Assembly: GCA_018970725.1 (NCBI GenBank)
Contig: JAGWVU010000030.1
Coordinates: forward strand, 1 to 57,891
Direction: 5' to 3'
Length of the DNA stretch: 57,891 bases
From: Verrucomicrobiota bacterium
Lineage (GTDB): Bacteria > Verrucomicrobiota > Verrucomicrobiia > Verrucomicrobiales > DEV007
Both the position numbers and the translations under genes were made by a program. Positions 10,401-18,882 of the stretch are shown here, one piece after another. The first letter of the stretch is position 1. Each line of letters begins with the position of its first letter. Under the pieces are notes generated by a model. It was not told where the DNA came from, ran no database searches, and worked only from the letters and a program-made list of their open reading frames with translations.

Positions 10401-13400
10401 GGATCACTTGATAGAGGCCCGTGCCCCCGGCGCTGCCGTTTGAACCGATGACCGCACTGGTCACGTTGGCACTGGTGGGTCCCGGCGCGACCATGGGACC
10501 GGCTTCCTTGCCGAGCCGGATGCGGCCGGAAGTGGCGGCCAAACCAGACACCGGCTGGGTTTGGTGGAAGTCGGCGGCGCTCAGGTCCGCCCCCGCGGTG
10601 ATCCGGTAGGACCAGGATTGCGTGTTCTCCGGGAGCTGGCTGTTCTGTGGGCTCAACCGCGCCAGCCATAGCCAGGTGGCATCGGTGTTGGCCAGGGTCG
10701 GCGTGAATCCATCGCTGAGGGCATTGTGAAAGTTTACGTTACCCGACGCCCGCAAAGTCAGCACGCCCGGTGCACTCTTCGGCCCGTAGCGATAGGTGGA
10801 CAGGTTCCAGTCCGCCGTGGAATTGGATGATGCCGTTCCCAGGGAGATGTCTCCGGTCCGGTTGATCAGTTCGGCTCCCGGCGCGAGCACCGTCACGGAC
10901 GCCAGCCCGCTGTTCTGGGCGAGGATCCGGTTGACCACCGCCGCGTAGTTGGCCGTCGTGGTGCCGGCTGCGCCAAGGAAGGCTTGGGCGTCGCCGGCGA
11001 TCGTGTTTCTCACTCCGCTGGTGAGGTTCCCTCCGGCGGCGGTGAGATCGTAAAGCCGGTAACCTTCCACCAAAATACTGGATGGACCGATCAGGGTCCC
11101 GTTGATCGCGCCCACTTGGAGATCGGTGCCACCCGCGTTTTGCGGAGCCCGGAGATGCAGCTTGCCGCTGTATCTCCCGAGCGACGCGCTTTCCGCCACT
11201 TTTGAGTTGACCGAAAGATCGATGGTGGATCCCGTCTTGAGATTCACACTCCCGGAACCCACCGCCCCATTGCGCTGGGTTCCGGCCTCCAAGGTGACCA
11301 AGCCTCCCTTGCCCGCGTTGTCAAACGAGTCCCCCTTCACCGTCAGCAAGGAACCGTTTTCCAGATTCAGGTCGCCCCGGGATGCCAGGGAAATGCTGCC
11401 GCCGGTCGCGCCCGAGGCATTGATCGTGCCCGTCACGGTGATCGAGCCCTGATCCACCGAAAGCTGGATCTTCCGCGCCGTGAGGGTTCCGTCAACGGCC
11501 ACGTTTCCGGAACGGACCCGGATGGCTTGGGCTTGGGTCAAGTGCGCCTCCGCGAGCGTCAATCCCAACGCCTTGGTGGAAGGAAGGCTCAGGAGATCAA
11601 GCGCCACGGTTCCATTGAGCCCGCCGGTTCCTCCTTTCCCCGCCAGGCCTCCCCCGGTGGTCAGGCTGCCATTGGGTGCGGAAATCGTCAGGGACCCGGC
11701 ATGGCCGCCGCCGCTTTGAGCGGAGACATCCACGCTGCTGCCCGCGGCCAGGGTGACGTTTCCGGAATCGGCGGTTAAACTGATCTGCCCTGCGTCCGTG
11801 AAGCGGGTGACGTCGAAGAACCTTTGCGAAGCGCCCCGGGCGAGAAGGGATCCGCCGACCGTGAGATCTCCACTGGTGGAGCGGACCGAAAGGGAACCGC
11901 TGGGCAGGACCACGGTCGTCTGGATCCTGGCGTTCTGGCCGGTCAGGCTCAGGGTCGCCCCCAGCGCGCCGGCAGCCGTCGCAGGGGCTCCGGTCGAATC
12001 CACATTCAGCGTTCCGGTTGCGGTGACGGTGCGGTTCGATCCCGCTTCCCCGGTCAGCAACGGCGTGGTCAGATTCAAATCACCGCTCACACTCAAAGTC
12101 CCGATGCCCGTGCTGGTAATCCCATTGCCTGCGGTGAGCGAGACCGTCTGAAACTGATTTACCGCCAGAGTTCCGGCGCCGAGGACGGTCCGGGAGCCAG
12201 ACAGGTTGAGCGTGCCCGTGGCGGGGGTCACCGCACTCAGGGCGGTGGCGTTGGCCCGGTTGCCAAGGGTGAGAGTGTCCGCCGTGATGCCCACCGGTCC
12301 TCCGTTTTGATTGAAGCCGCGGATCGACCCGCTGTTCAAGGCCAGATTGCGCAAGCCTCCACCGACGAGTCCATTCCCATAAAAGTCGATGGCGGAGTAA
12401 CTGAGCAGGGAAAGGGACTCCGCACGGCTCAATCCTTCCACGAAGGAGGCGCTGAGGACCAGACCGGGGCTAGGTTGCAGGGCTCCCGGATTGTCGAGTT
12501 GCACGCTGACCCGGCCACTGCCCAGGGAGAAGGCATCGCCCCGGAGGAGGGCGGTCACGTCCACTTGCAGCGCAGAAGTGGAATCAAGGATCACGGCGCC
12601 ACCCACCAGGGTCGCACCCGCGCCCACGGTGAGCGATGGGGCTCCACCGACGGTCACTCCGGTCCGGAGAACCTCGGTCAAGCGATCCTGTGAAACCCGG
12701 AGCAGACTCCCGGATCCAGTGAGCTGGTAGGACTCCGCACCGCGCAATCTTCCGAGGGAAGAGATCTCGGAACCGGCTCCCACCGAGATGCCGCTCTTGG
12801 CGACCAAGGTGATGTCCGGAGAGGTCAGCGGGGCGCCAACGTTTTCCACGGCGATCGAGTTGGTCAAAGCGGTCAGGGAAACCACCCCGGAACTCGTGGT
12901 GCGTCGGCCGCCGATGACGAGGCTTTCCGCCCCGAAGCGCGAGAGCACGTTGGCATCCAAAAGAACCGTGTTGGGAACGGAACCACTGGCATCCCCCGTG
13001 ATCACCAGGTTCTGGGGCGCCGCGATATCGATCTCCGATCCCCGGCCGCCCGATACCGAAGCGGAGCGAACCTCGCCTTGCAACGTCATGATCTGCGAGC
13101 TCAGGACGAGGAGATACCCGGAGTCCGTGGGTAACTTGGGTGCCGGCGCGTTGAGCCGGGCGGCGCTTTCCCGGAGGAACGTATTCGCCGAAACGTCGCG
13201 ATACTCGGCCCGGGCGCGGACCACCTCCGCCGGAGCCACCTCATAGCGATGGGTGATCGGGGTAATCTGTCGGCCCCGGTCGAGCTGGTTGAATTGGTAG
13301 CCGGAGGCCAGGGATGCCCCCGTGACCAGATTCAGGCTGCCAGTCACCGGGCCTGTTTTCGGCGTCACCAGCACCGCACCGGGTAGCTGGGCATATCGGG

Positions 13401-16400
13401 CGGGAAGCAGGGTATAAGTTCCCGCCGCCAGGGCGCCCGATCCCCCGATGGTGATGCGATCCCCCGCCCCGATCTGATCATCCTGGTAGTCGCCGAACGG
13501 CGCATAGGGAACGAGGTCGCCGGTGTATCCGGGGACGATGGCATAGGCTTGAGGCACCGCCGTCCAATTGACACCGGGATTTGGCGTCACCCCTTGACTG
13601 CCTGCCCGGGCTGACCAGGTCGCCCCATCGTAGCGGACGAGATCCCCGCTCACATAGGCTTTGTTTGGCGACCAAGGAGCGGCGGCTTGGCCGAGGAAGT
13701 CCACCAGCCCGCCGTTCCCAATCTTCCACTGGAACGCATAAAGTTCGCCTCCGCCCCGGAGATCAATGACCGAACCCGCTTGCGTTGTCACGTTGCGCCC
13801 GGCGATGTTCACCGCCTTTTCCGGCAGGCCACCGCCCGAGATATCGAACCCCCGGGGATCGAACCAGGAGGTTCCGTCGGACTTCCCGAACGGCACCACG
13901 ATGCCCCGGCCGGTGAGAGGATCGACCCCGCTGACCGAGATGGTGCTTCCCGAGCCCAAGGTGAGAAGGTTTGTCGGTCCCACCGCGATGGCGTCTCCGG
14001 CGACGAGATCCCTCGGCGCCGTGCCCGTGCCGTCCCACCCGAGATTGATGATCCCCATCGGAGCCCGCAGGGTTCCGAATTGCTCGATTTCACCGGCGTG
14101 GAGGGTCAACCTCCCCCCGGCGGAAAGCGGAAGATTCCGCACCCCGGCCTGCTCGATCCGGATCTTTCCCGGCACCACGCCCGGTCCACTCCCCAGGTCA
14201 TAAGCAAAAACGCTGAACTCGTTCAAGGTGGTTGGATACACCTGGGCTGCTCGCAGGACGATCTCTCCGGCCATGCCGACAATGCCGTTTCCACGCAAAT
14301 CGCCGCCATGGGCGCTGAGTTTGGCGTAGCTGACTCCCTGAAAAGACAAAGTCCCCAGATCGATATTCCGCGCCTCCACGAACAATCGGCCGGTGCCAGC
14401 AGCGGGGGCGAGGTTTTTGAAGGAAATCTGCCCCAGCCGCTGGTCCGGCAGCACCGGCGGCACAAAGGGTTGTCCCAAAGCCACATAGGAAGCGCGGAGG
14501 TGCACATCCTGATTGGCGATGATCACCCCGCCATCCGCCACGCGCAGGCTTCCCTTGGCGTCAAGATCGACCCCGCCGCTGAATTCCACGACTCCGTTGA
14601 GCGCCAGCGAATCGAACCGGCCCCGCTGAAAGGTGTCCGCCGCAAGGTAGCCGCGCCCGATCACGGTGCTGAAACCCTGGCCGATGGCGCTCGCGTTGTC
14701 AGGCAAGGCGGACGGGATGGTCAACCCTCCCTGGGTCAACACCAGGTTGCTGTCCGTGGCCGGGGGAATCACTCCGGGCGAATAGAACCGGCCGGAGTCC
14801 ACCACCATCGAGCCGCCGATCGCCCCCGGACCTCCCGCCGCGCCGTGCACGGTTCCATCGAAAAACAACATCCGCCCCCCGCTGAGTTCAAGGTGCCCGC
14901 CGTCGCTATCGACCCGGATTCGCTCCGCCAGCAGGGAATCGAGCGTTGAGGTCAGGCCACTGGTCAATCCAGACGGGAAGCGGCGGCCGGGATCCAAAAC
15001 AGCGGGATGGAAATCGAGCCGGTCCGCGGCCCCTGAAACGTCGAGGACCGATCCCCGGGCCGCGACCAAATTCCCCGAAACGCTGATCTCGCCACCGGGG
15101 AGCACCTGACCGATGCGGCGGTCGTAAGCGTCCGGTTCCCGCACCGTGGTCCCTTTGGTGGAGAGGACGCTGCGCGACCCGAGATAAACCGTGGTCAATG
15201 GCTTGGTAATGTCCGAAAAACCAATCGTCTGGGAATCCTTGGCCCCGGTAATCTGGATCTTCCCGCCCGGGGCGTAAACCGAGCCAAGAACCGCCACGGT
15301 TTGCCCCTTCAGTTTGACCGAGGCCAGCGGATCCGTCTGGATGCGGGAACCAGCGCCGAGCACCACGCCACCGCGAATTTCGAGACCTTCCTTGCCTTCC
15401 GCTCCGGAAGCCTCCAGTGCCAGGCTCGCCGGGGTTCGCACGCCAACGGGCGGTGCCACGATCCGGAAATCCACCCCTCCGTCACGGCCAGCCACCGCAA
15501 GATAGCTGTCCGCCCGGGGGGCGATCACAGTCCCCGGAGACACCAAGACCCCCGGAGTCACCACCTCGGACGTTGCCGTGGGCCGGCCGATACCTGTTAC
15601 GGAATAGCTGGCAAACCCTCCCCTCTCAAAGAACGAAGGTGCCAACCGGAGCGCCCCGGGCTGGGCGGAGCCCCCGCCAATTCGGACCGTAAGCGCCTTG
15701 AGAGAAAGGGCCCCGCCATGGCTGCCGCTGTAACCCCGGAGGGTCCCTTGCAGAATCAACTCCCCTCCAATGACGTTTTCCAGCGAGGCATCCTGACCTG
15801 CGGCCACGCGGATCGAACCCGCGTCTCCATAGGCCGTGTAAAGTTCGGTATCTCCCAGTTCATCGACGCCGAGGGAGAGCCGGGCTCCGCCGGAAACATC
15901 GAGCAGGCTGCCTTTCTCCAAGACGGCGCCAAACGCGTTGATGGCGATGGTCCCGCCGTGGGTGACCAGCGGTTCCAGCCCTTCCCCGGAGAATCCCCGC
16001 TCGTTGAGAGAACGCCCCGACAGGTTGATCACGCCAGCCGGACCGAGGCGGAAATTTCCTCGTCCGGCGTTGGGCGGTGGGGTCAGGGCGAAGGGATCCC
16101 GAAGATTGGCGGCCGCCTCCGCGGGCGGGATATTGAAGGCCGTGGCGCTGAAACTGCCTCCATCAGACTGGAAGCTGCCCAAGAAATCGATATTCGCTCC
16201 CTTCAGGGTCAAGCCGCCCCCGGCGGGCGCTTCCAAACGGACGCCTTCGGGCACCGTGATCCGGGCTGCAGGAGACGCCACGGAAAGCTTCCCGAAACCG
16301 GCGGACGTGAACAAATCCGGCGAAAGCGAGATTTGACTGAGCCGATCCGCCCGCAGGGCAAGCGGATTGCCGTTGGCATCCAAGCCAAAATTGGCGGCGG

Positions 16401-18765
16401 CGCGCTGGGCGGCTCCCCCGAAGACCACATTGGCCGGGGTTGGCGAAATCACAGGGTAAATCCCGGTGAGGAATTGCTCCTTGGTCACGGAGACGGCCAG
16501 CATACTTTGGGCAGGAAGAAGGGAATCCTTGATTTGCCGCGGGCCCGCCACGGTCCTCCCAAGCACCCCGCCATCCAAGGCAAGGCCGGCGGCCGCGATG
16601 TCCAGCTTTCCTCCGTCCGCGCCGCTCACATACGGAGCTTGGTAATATTTTCCGGAAACCCATGGCGTTTCGAAGGCCCGGGTCACCCCCCATCGGGAAT
16701 GATGCACCGTGAATTCACCAGGGACGAAAGTGTCATACCGCCGATCGGGAAAGGCATCAGCGATATCCACGAGGTGCCCTCCTCGCATCACCCGGGAAGT
16801 TGTGACCATCCCTCCATCAAAGTTCAACCAACCGGCGGAGACATCGATTTTGGAGCCGGGTTGCATGACCACGGAATCACCGGCCCGAAGGGATACCGAA
16901 CCGCCAGCCGTGGTGAGCTGGGAAACATCGCGCTGGATGATCGCAAGATAGCCGGACAAATCCGCCAGCGGTGTGCCCACCCAGTAGAAGCCGTTGTGGA
17001 CGCCGAAGCGGCGGAGATCGACGGTGACGCTGGGAGCGGTGCCTTCCGTATTGCGAAAAATGCTTTGCCGTTGCAGCGGGGAACCGGCCAGCTCGGCGCC
17101 CCGGAGCTGCACTGTAAGAAGATAATCCTTGAGATAGGCCCGGGCATCCACAGTGCCGGCCACATTGATGACGGAACCGCGGTCGAGGTAAATCTGACCC
17201 GCGCTACGCACAAAGCGGTTGGTGCCGACGCTGGCCGTCTGCAACCGATCCCAAGTTCCCGCGCTGGCCGTAACCGTTGCGTTGGGGGCCAAAATCGCTG
17301 CATCCGCCCCCAGATACGTGGTGAGGCCGCGGAGATTGATCTGGGAACGCAACGCCAGGGAGGTGCCCGCCACCTTCGAACCATCACCATACTCCGGCAG
17401 GATCTGAATGACGCTTCCGGCGGACAGTTCAATATTTCCCGTCTTCTGGAACAAGAACGGCACGTCGGCCGGACGTTCCGTGGGATTGTAAGCCGTGTTC
17501 GGCACGGCCTCGAAGCTCGCGTCGAGGTCGACCCGGCCATTGAGAGCCACGCTGGTGGAACTGACGATCGCTCCCCGGTGGGTGATGCTCTTGCCGGTGA
17601 GATAGGCATTGCCTCCAAAGGCCTCGATGACCCCCTGATTTTGGACGCTTCCGGCGTAAGCTCCCAGGCCGGAACCCGCATCCTCGACGGCACCGACATA
17701 GACATCCAAGCCACGCAGGCTGGGATCACCGCCCGGGTGGGCCGCCACGCCCACCTGCAACCCCGCCGCGAGAATGGTTTGGCCATTGGGCGTTGAGATG
17801 GTCCCTGCATTGTTCACGTTGGCACCGATCAGGGCGATCCTCCCCCCCACCTTGCTGGCATTCACCGGGCTGCTCAGCCGGGCACCCGCTTGCACGGTGA
17901 CATCGCCCCACTTGCCACCGGGCAGATTCGAACCTGGCGAGGTCGTGGAAGCGGCGGACGCCAAGCCGTTGAAGAGGAATTCCGCCTTCGGGTTGTTGAG
18001 CAGACCGCCGGAAACGAGTTTGTCGTTGATGGGCAACGCCGAGGCGACCAGGGTGTGGGTATTGATTTGGCCGGTGGCACCAAAGATGATTCCATTGCCG
18101 TTGAGGACATAGACCTGGCCCGCGGCATTGATCTTACCGAGAATTTGGGAAGGCCGTGCGGTGGGATCGTTGATTTTATTGAAAGCGATCCAGTTGCTGG
18201 TATTGGAACCTCCGGCCGATTGATCAACCGTCAGCGTGGTGTTGCGCCCCACATTGAAGGTCTTCCAGTTGAGCACCGCGACTTGGTGAGTCTGCTCAAT
18301 GCGCACATTGCGCGCGCTCCCCGACCCGGATTGGACGGGCAATTGCGCGCCTCTCCAAAGGGTGCCTCCCGCCGTGGCGCCGGGCACGACTTCCAGACCA
18401 CCGGGAGCCAGACCGTCCGGAACATCGGGAAGAGATTGGCCCGGGTGATTGGGATCGGCGCCGAGGTTCCGGGCCCCGCTGGCTCTGGCGGCATCCCGGG
18501 CCGCCTGTTGGAAAGATTGAGCGGCGGTAATCGCCCGGGTCGTACGCGCCAACGCATCCCTGGCATTGGCGCGGGCTGCGGCATGTTCCGCCGAGGTCAT
18601 CGACTGCGCGGATCTGGGAACAGAGGGCGATTGAGACGCACCGGCACCGCCGCGCAAAATGTCCCCCGCCTGCACGGACAGGCCCCAGGCCATCCAGCCC
18701 AAAACGAGCACCAATCGAAACCGGTATCCCGGTTTGATCACGTTTGTCGTCCTGACCGCTTCCAT
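7402..18765 (-). CDS. Giant filamentous-haemagglutinin family exoprotein (TPS domain, DUF3739)
   Basis: The 3787-residue protein is a large secreted beta-helical surface protein. A signal sequence (residues about 15-33) is followed by an Ala/Arg-rich helical stretch (about 60-100). The two-partner-secretion domain spans about 105-270, with NWKTFNVG and the hallmark motif NGNGIIFG near residue 221. Thousands of residues of Gly/Ser/Thr/Val-rich beta-helix repeats follow. The last 500 residues match the DUF3739 pattern (LLVPGGGVM, GGDIMIWSTNGDIAAG, DLIAPNGSVDAGDAGIRATG), and the tail is acidic (EEEQERRDQ). I see no cysteine in the whole protein. Around residues 1694-1735 is an inserted segment resembling a small chitin/cellulose-binding module. 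No TpsB/FhaC transporter is encoded here, so the pore must lie elsewhere or export differs. The likely function is adhesion or substrate attachment. It is the third gene of a minus-strand series, 117 bp after the PstS-like gene. Confidence 0.9.
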   Translation of the reverse strand: MEAVRTTNVIKPGYRFRLVLVLGWMAWGLSVQAGDILRGGAGASQSPSVPRSAQSMTSAEHAAARANARDALARTTRAITAAQSFQQAARDAARASGARNLGADPNHPGQSLPDVPDGLAPGGLEVVPGATAGGTLWRGAQLPVQSGSGSARNVRIEQTHQVAVLNWKTFNVGRNTTLTVDQSAGGSNTSNWIAFNKINDPTARPSQILGKINAAGQVYVLNGNGIIFGATGQINTHTLVASALPINDKLVSGGLLNNPKAEFLFNGLASAASTTSPGSNLPGGKWGDVTVQAGARLSSPVNASKVGGRIALIGANVNNAGTISTPNGQTILAAGLQVGVAAHPGGDPSLRGLDVYVGAVEDAGSGLGAYAGSVQNQGVIEAFGGNAYLTGKSITHRGAIVSSTSVALNGRVDLDASFEAVPNTAYNPTERPADVPFLFQKTGNIELSAGSVIQILPEYGDGSKVAGTSLALRSQINLRGLTTYLGADAAILAPNATVTASAGTWDRLQTASVGTNRFVRSAGQIYLDRGSVINVAGTVDARAYLKDYLLTVQLRGAELAGSPLQRQSIFRNTEGTAPSVTVDLRRFGVHNGFYWVGTPLADLSGYLAIIQRDVSQLTTAGGSVSLRAGDSVVMQPGSKIDVSAGWLNFDGGMVTTSRVMRGGHLVDIADAFPDRRYDTFVPGEFTVHHSRWGVTRAFETPWVSGKYYQAPYVSGADGGKLDIAAAGLALDGGVLGRTVAGPRQIKDSLLPAQSMLAVSVTKEQFLTGIYPVISPTPANVVFGGAAQRAAANFGLDANGNPLALRADRLSQISLSPDLFTSAGFGKLSVASPAARITVPEGVRLEAPAGGGLTLKGANIDFLGSFQSDGGSFSATAFNIPPAEAAANLRDPFALTPPPNAGRGNFRLGPAGVINLSGRSLNERGFSGEGLEPLVTHGGTIAINAFGAVLEKGSLLDVSGGARLSLGVDELGDTELYTAYGDAGSIRVAAGQDASLENVIGGELILQGTLRGYSGSHGGALSLKALTVRIGGGSAQPGALRLAPSFFERGGFASYSVTGIGRPTATSEVVTPGVLVSPGTVIAPRADSYLAVAGRDGGVDFRIVAPPVGVRTPASLALEASGAEGKEGLEIRGGVVLGAGSRIQTDPLASVKLKGQTVAVLGSVYAPGGKIQITGAKDSQTIGFSDITKPLTTVYLGSRSVLSTKGTTVREPDAYDRRIGQVLPGGEISVSGNLVAARGSVLDVSGAADRLDFHPAVLDPGRRFPSGLTSGLTSTLDSLLAERIRVDSDGGHLELSGGRMLFFDGTVHGAAGGPGAIGGSMVVDSGRFYSPGVIPPATDSNLVLTQGGLTIPSALPDNASAIGQGFSTVIGRGYLAADTFQRGRFDSLALNGVVEFSGGVDLDAKGSLRVADGGVIIANQDVHLRASYVALGQPFVPPVLPDQRLGQISFKNLAPAAGTGRLFVEARNIDLGTLSFQGVSYAKLSAHGGDLRGNGIVGMAGEIVLRAAQVYPTTLNEFSVFAYDLGSGPGVVPGKIRIEQAGVRNLPLSAGGRLTLHAGEIEQFGTLRAPMGIINLGWDGTGTAPRDLVAGDAIAVGPTNLLTLGSGSTISVSGVDPLTGRGIVVPFGKSDGTSWFDPRGFDISGGGLPEKAVNIAGRNVTTQAGSVIDLRGGGELYAFQWKIGNGGLVDFLGQAAAPWSPNKAYVSGDLVRYDGATWSARAGSQGVTPNPGVNWTAVPQAYAIVPGYTGDLVPYAPFGDYQDDQIGAGDRITIGGSGALAAGTYTLLPARYAQLPGAVLVTPKTGPVTGSLNLVTGASLASGYQFNQLDRGRQITPITHRYEVAPAEVVRARAEYRDVSANTFLRESAARLNAPAPKLPTDSGYLLVLSSQIMTLQGEVRSASVSGGRGSEIDIAAPQNLVITGDASGSVPNTVLLDANVLSRFGAESLVIGGRRTTSSGVVSLTALTNSIAVENVGAPLTSPDITLVAKSGISVGAGSEISSLGRLRGAESYQLTGSGSLLRVSQDRLTEVLRTGVTVGGAPSLTVGAGATLVGGAVILDSTSALQVDVTALLRGDAFSLGSGRVSVQLDNPGALQPSPGLVLSASFVEGLSRAESLSLLSYSAIDFYGNGLVGGGLRNLALNSGSIRGFNQNGGPVGITADTLTLGNRANATALSAVTPATGTLNLSGSRTVLGAGTLAVNQFQTVSLTAGNGITSTGIGTLSVSGDLNLTTPLLTGEAGSNRTVTATGTLNVDSTGAPATAAGALGATLSLTGQNARIQTTVVLPSGSLSVRSTSGDLTVGGSLLARGASQRFFDVTRFTDAGQISLTADSGNVTLAAGSSVDVSAQSGGGHAGSLTISAPNGSLTTGGGLAGKGGTGGLNGTVALDLLSLPSTKALGLTLAEAHLTQAQAIRVRSGNVAVDGTLTARKIQLSVDQGSITVTGTINASGATGGSISLASRGDLNLENGSLLTVKGDSFDNAGKGGLVTLEAGTQRNGAVGSGSVNLKTGSTIDLSVNSKVAESASLGRYSGKLHLRAPQNAGGTDLQVGAINGTLIGPSSILVEGYRLYDLTAAGGNLTSGVRNTIAGDAQAFLGAAGTTTANYAAVVNRILAQNSGLASVTVLAPGAELINRTGDISLGTASSNSTADWNLSTYRYGPKSAPGVLTLRASGNVNFHNALSDGFTPTLANTDATWLWLARLSPQNSQLPENTQSWSYRITAGADLSAADFHQTQPVSGLAATSGRIRLGKEAGPMVAPGPTSANVTSAVIGSNGSAGGTGLYQVIRTGSGDIELNAGRSVQLLNQFAGIYTAGTQVADPSLGGRFDTFGLTQFGGQSDLGAVQQNYPARFSVAGGNLTITAGTDIERIGASSSRQLPNNWLYRRGAVDPTTGAFTTTGNGSAVASTSWWIDFSNFFQGTGTLGGGNLVLRAGQNITNVDAVVPTNARTTRGTVANPLAANQTLVELGGGDLIVRAGNHIDAGVFYVERGRATLTAGGQITTNATRSPGTFVAATGANTVIPPTSWLPTALFLGKGSFDVSARGDVLLGPVANPFLLPVGLGNSFWNKTYFSTYAADSSVNVSSLGGTLSLRQGAYVNNVFTSLLEAWAQTQQVLGLGTAANAQPWLRLAETNTIPFRTVAGLMPATLRATAFSGGINVTGNLTLSPSPTGNLELLSRNGINGLQPTGFNANENLTAWVSSRFTVSDADPGAIPGVRSPFAYQTLVGSLASQLPGTQTDFLISVDQLFRETGATLGPQASQQAKQVLHAAGLLHAGDAEPVRLYAERLDISGVTLFSPKNTRILAGRDITDVAFYLQNLRSDDVSVIASGRDLTPYNPSSALRVAATSGANFVREGFYQAGYNPLAGDLQIGGPGTLEVLAGRNLDLGSAISSTDGTAAGILSIGNARNPYLPFDGANIVAGAGLGSTPGLAEGGIKWDSFLSTVLGGPAGAGYLRELTLSGQTGPLTLNQIQSLDADERARVALQLFYLVLRDSGRNRNLAGSPTFGTYKDGLAAIDSLFGQGGWDGDIITRERDIRTKSGGDLSLLVPGGGVMLAQAISRDALIPPGVITEAGGDIRIFTDGDVNLGVSRIFTLRGGDIMIWSTNGDIAAGASSKTVQSAPPTRVLIDPTSAVVTTDLAGLATGGGIGVLATVAGVPPGSVDLIAPNGSVDAGDAGIRATGNLNIAAVTVLNSNNISVGGSSSGTPAVVAPTGVSGGGLAAASSAAGASAAAMGEAQKSGQAPNQAAAVEGPPSVVMVEILGYGGGEANEEFGTEEEQERRDQ
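13555..13685 (-). other. CBM5/12-like module within the exoprotein
   Basis: Residues about 1694-1735 read WSPNKAYVSGDLVRYDG and then TWSARAGSQG and NPGVNW. The spacing of the tryptophans, the tyrosines and the GD-V-Y-G-W core is that of small chitin/cellulose-binding modules (CBM5/12 fold). It interrupts an otherwise uniform beta-helix repeat region. The match was made by eye and sugar binding is inference. Confidence 0.5.
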
Positions 18766-18781
18766 TCTTTTATGCCAGTAA

Positions 18782-18818
18782 GCCCGCCGCGGTCACCTTG
18801 TAGGGAACCACGGCGGGC
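18782..18818 (-). other. Hairpin in the leader of the exoprotein gene
   Basis: Arms GCCCGCCGCGGT (18782-18793) and ACCACGGCGGGC (18807-18818) form a 12-bp stem with one mismatch and a 13-base loop. It lies in the 117-bp gap after the PstS-like gene, ending about 16 bases before the exoprotein ATG. No T-run follows on the transcribed strand, so it is not a classical intrinsic terminator. It could be an attenuator, an RNA-processing site or a transcript-stabilising structure. Confidence 0.5.
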
Positions 18819-18882
18819 ACCGGGGAGAGTCCCTTCGCCCTATCTCAGATCCAGAACGGGCCGGGACATACTCGGGTTTCCA

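Noticed and set aside
15301-17796. Long plus-strand open frame within the exoprotein gene
   Set aside because: It is an antisense shadow; the minus-strand frame has clear TPS and DUF3739 features across the region.
18782-18818. Intrinsic terminator between the PstS-like and exoprotein genes
   Set aside because: The stem is strong but no T-run follows on the transcribed strand, so it was listed only as a leader hairpin.
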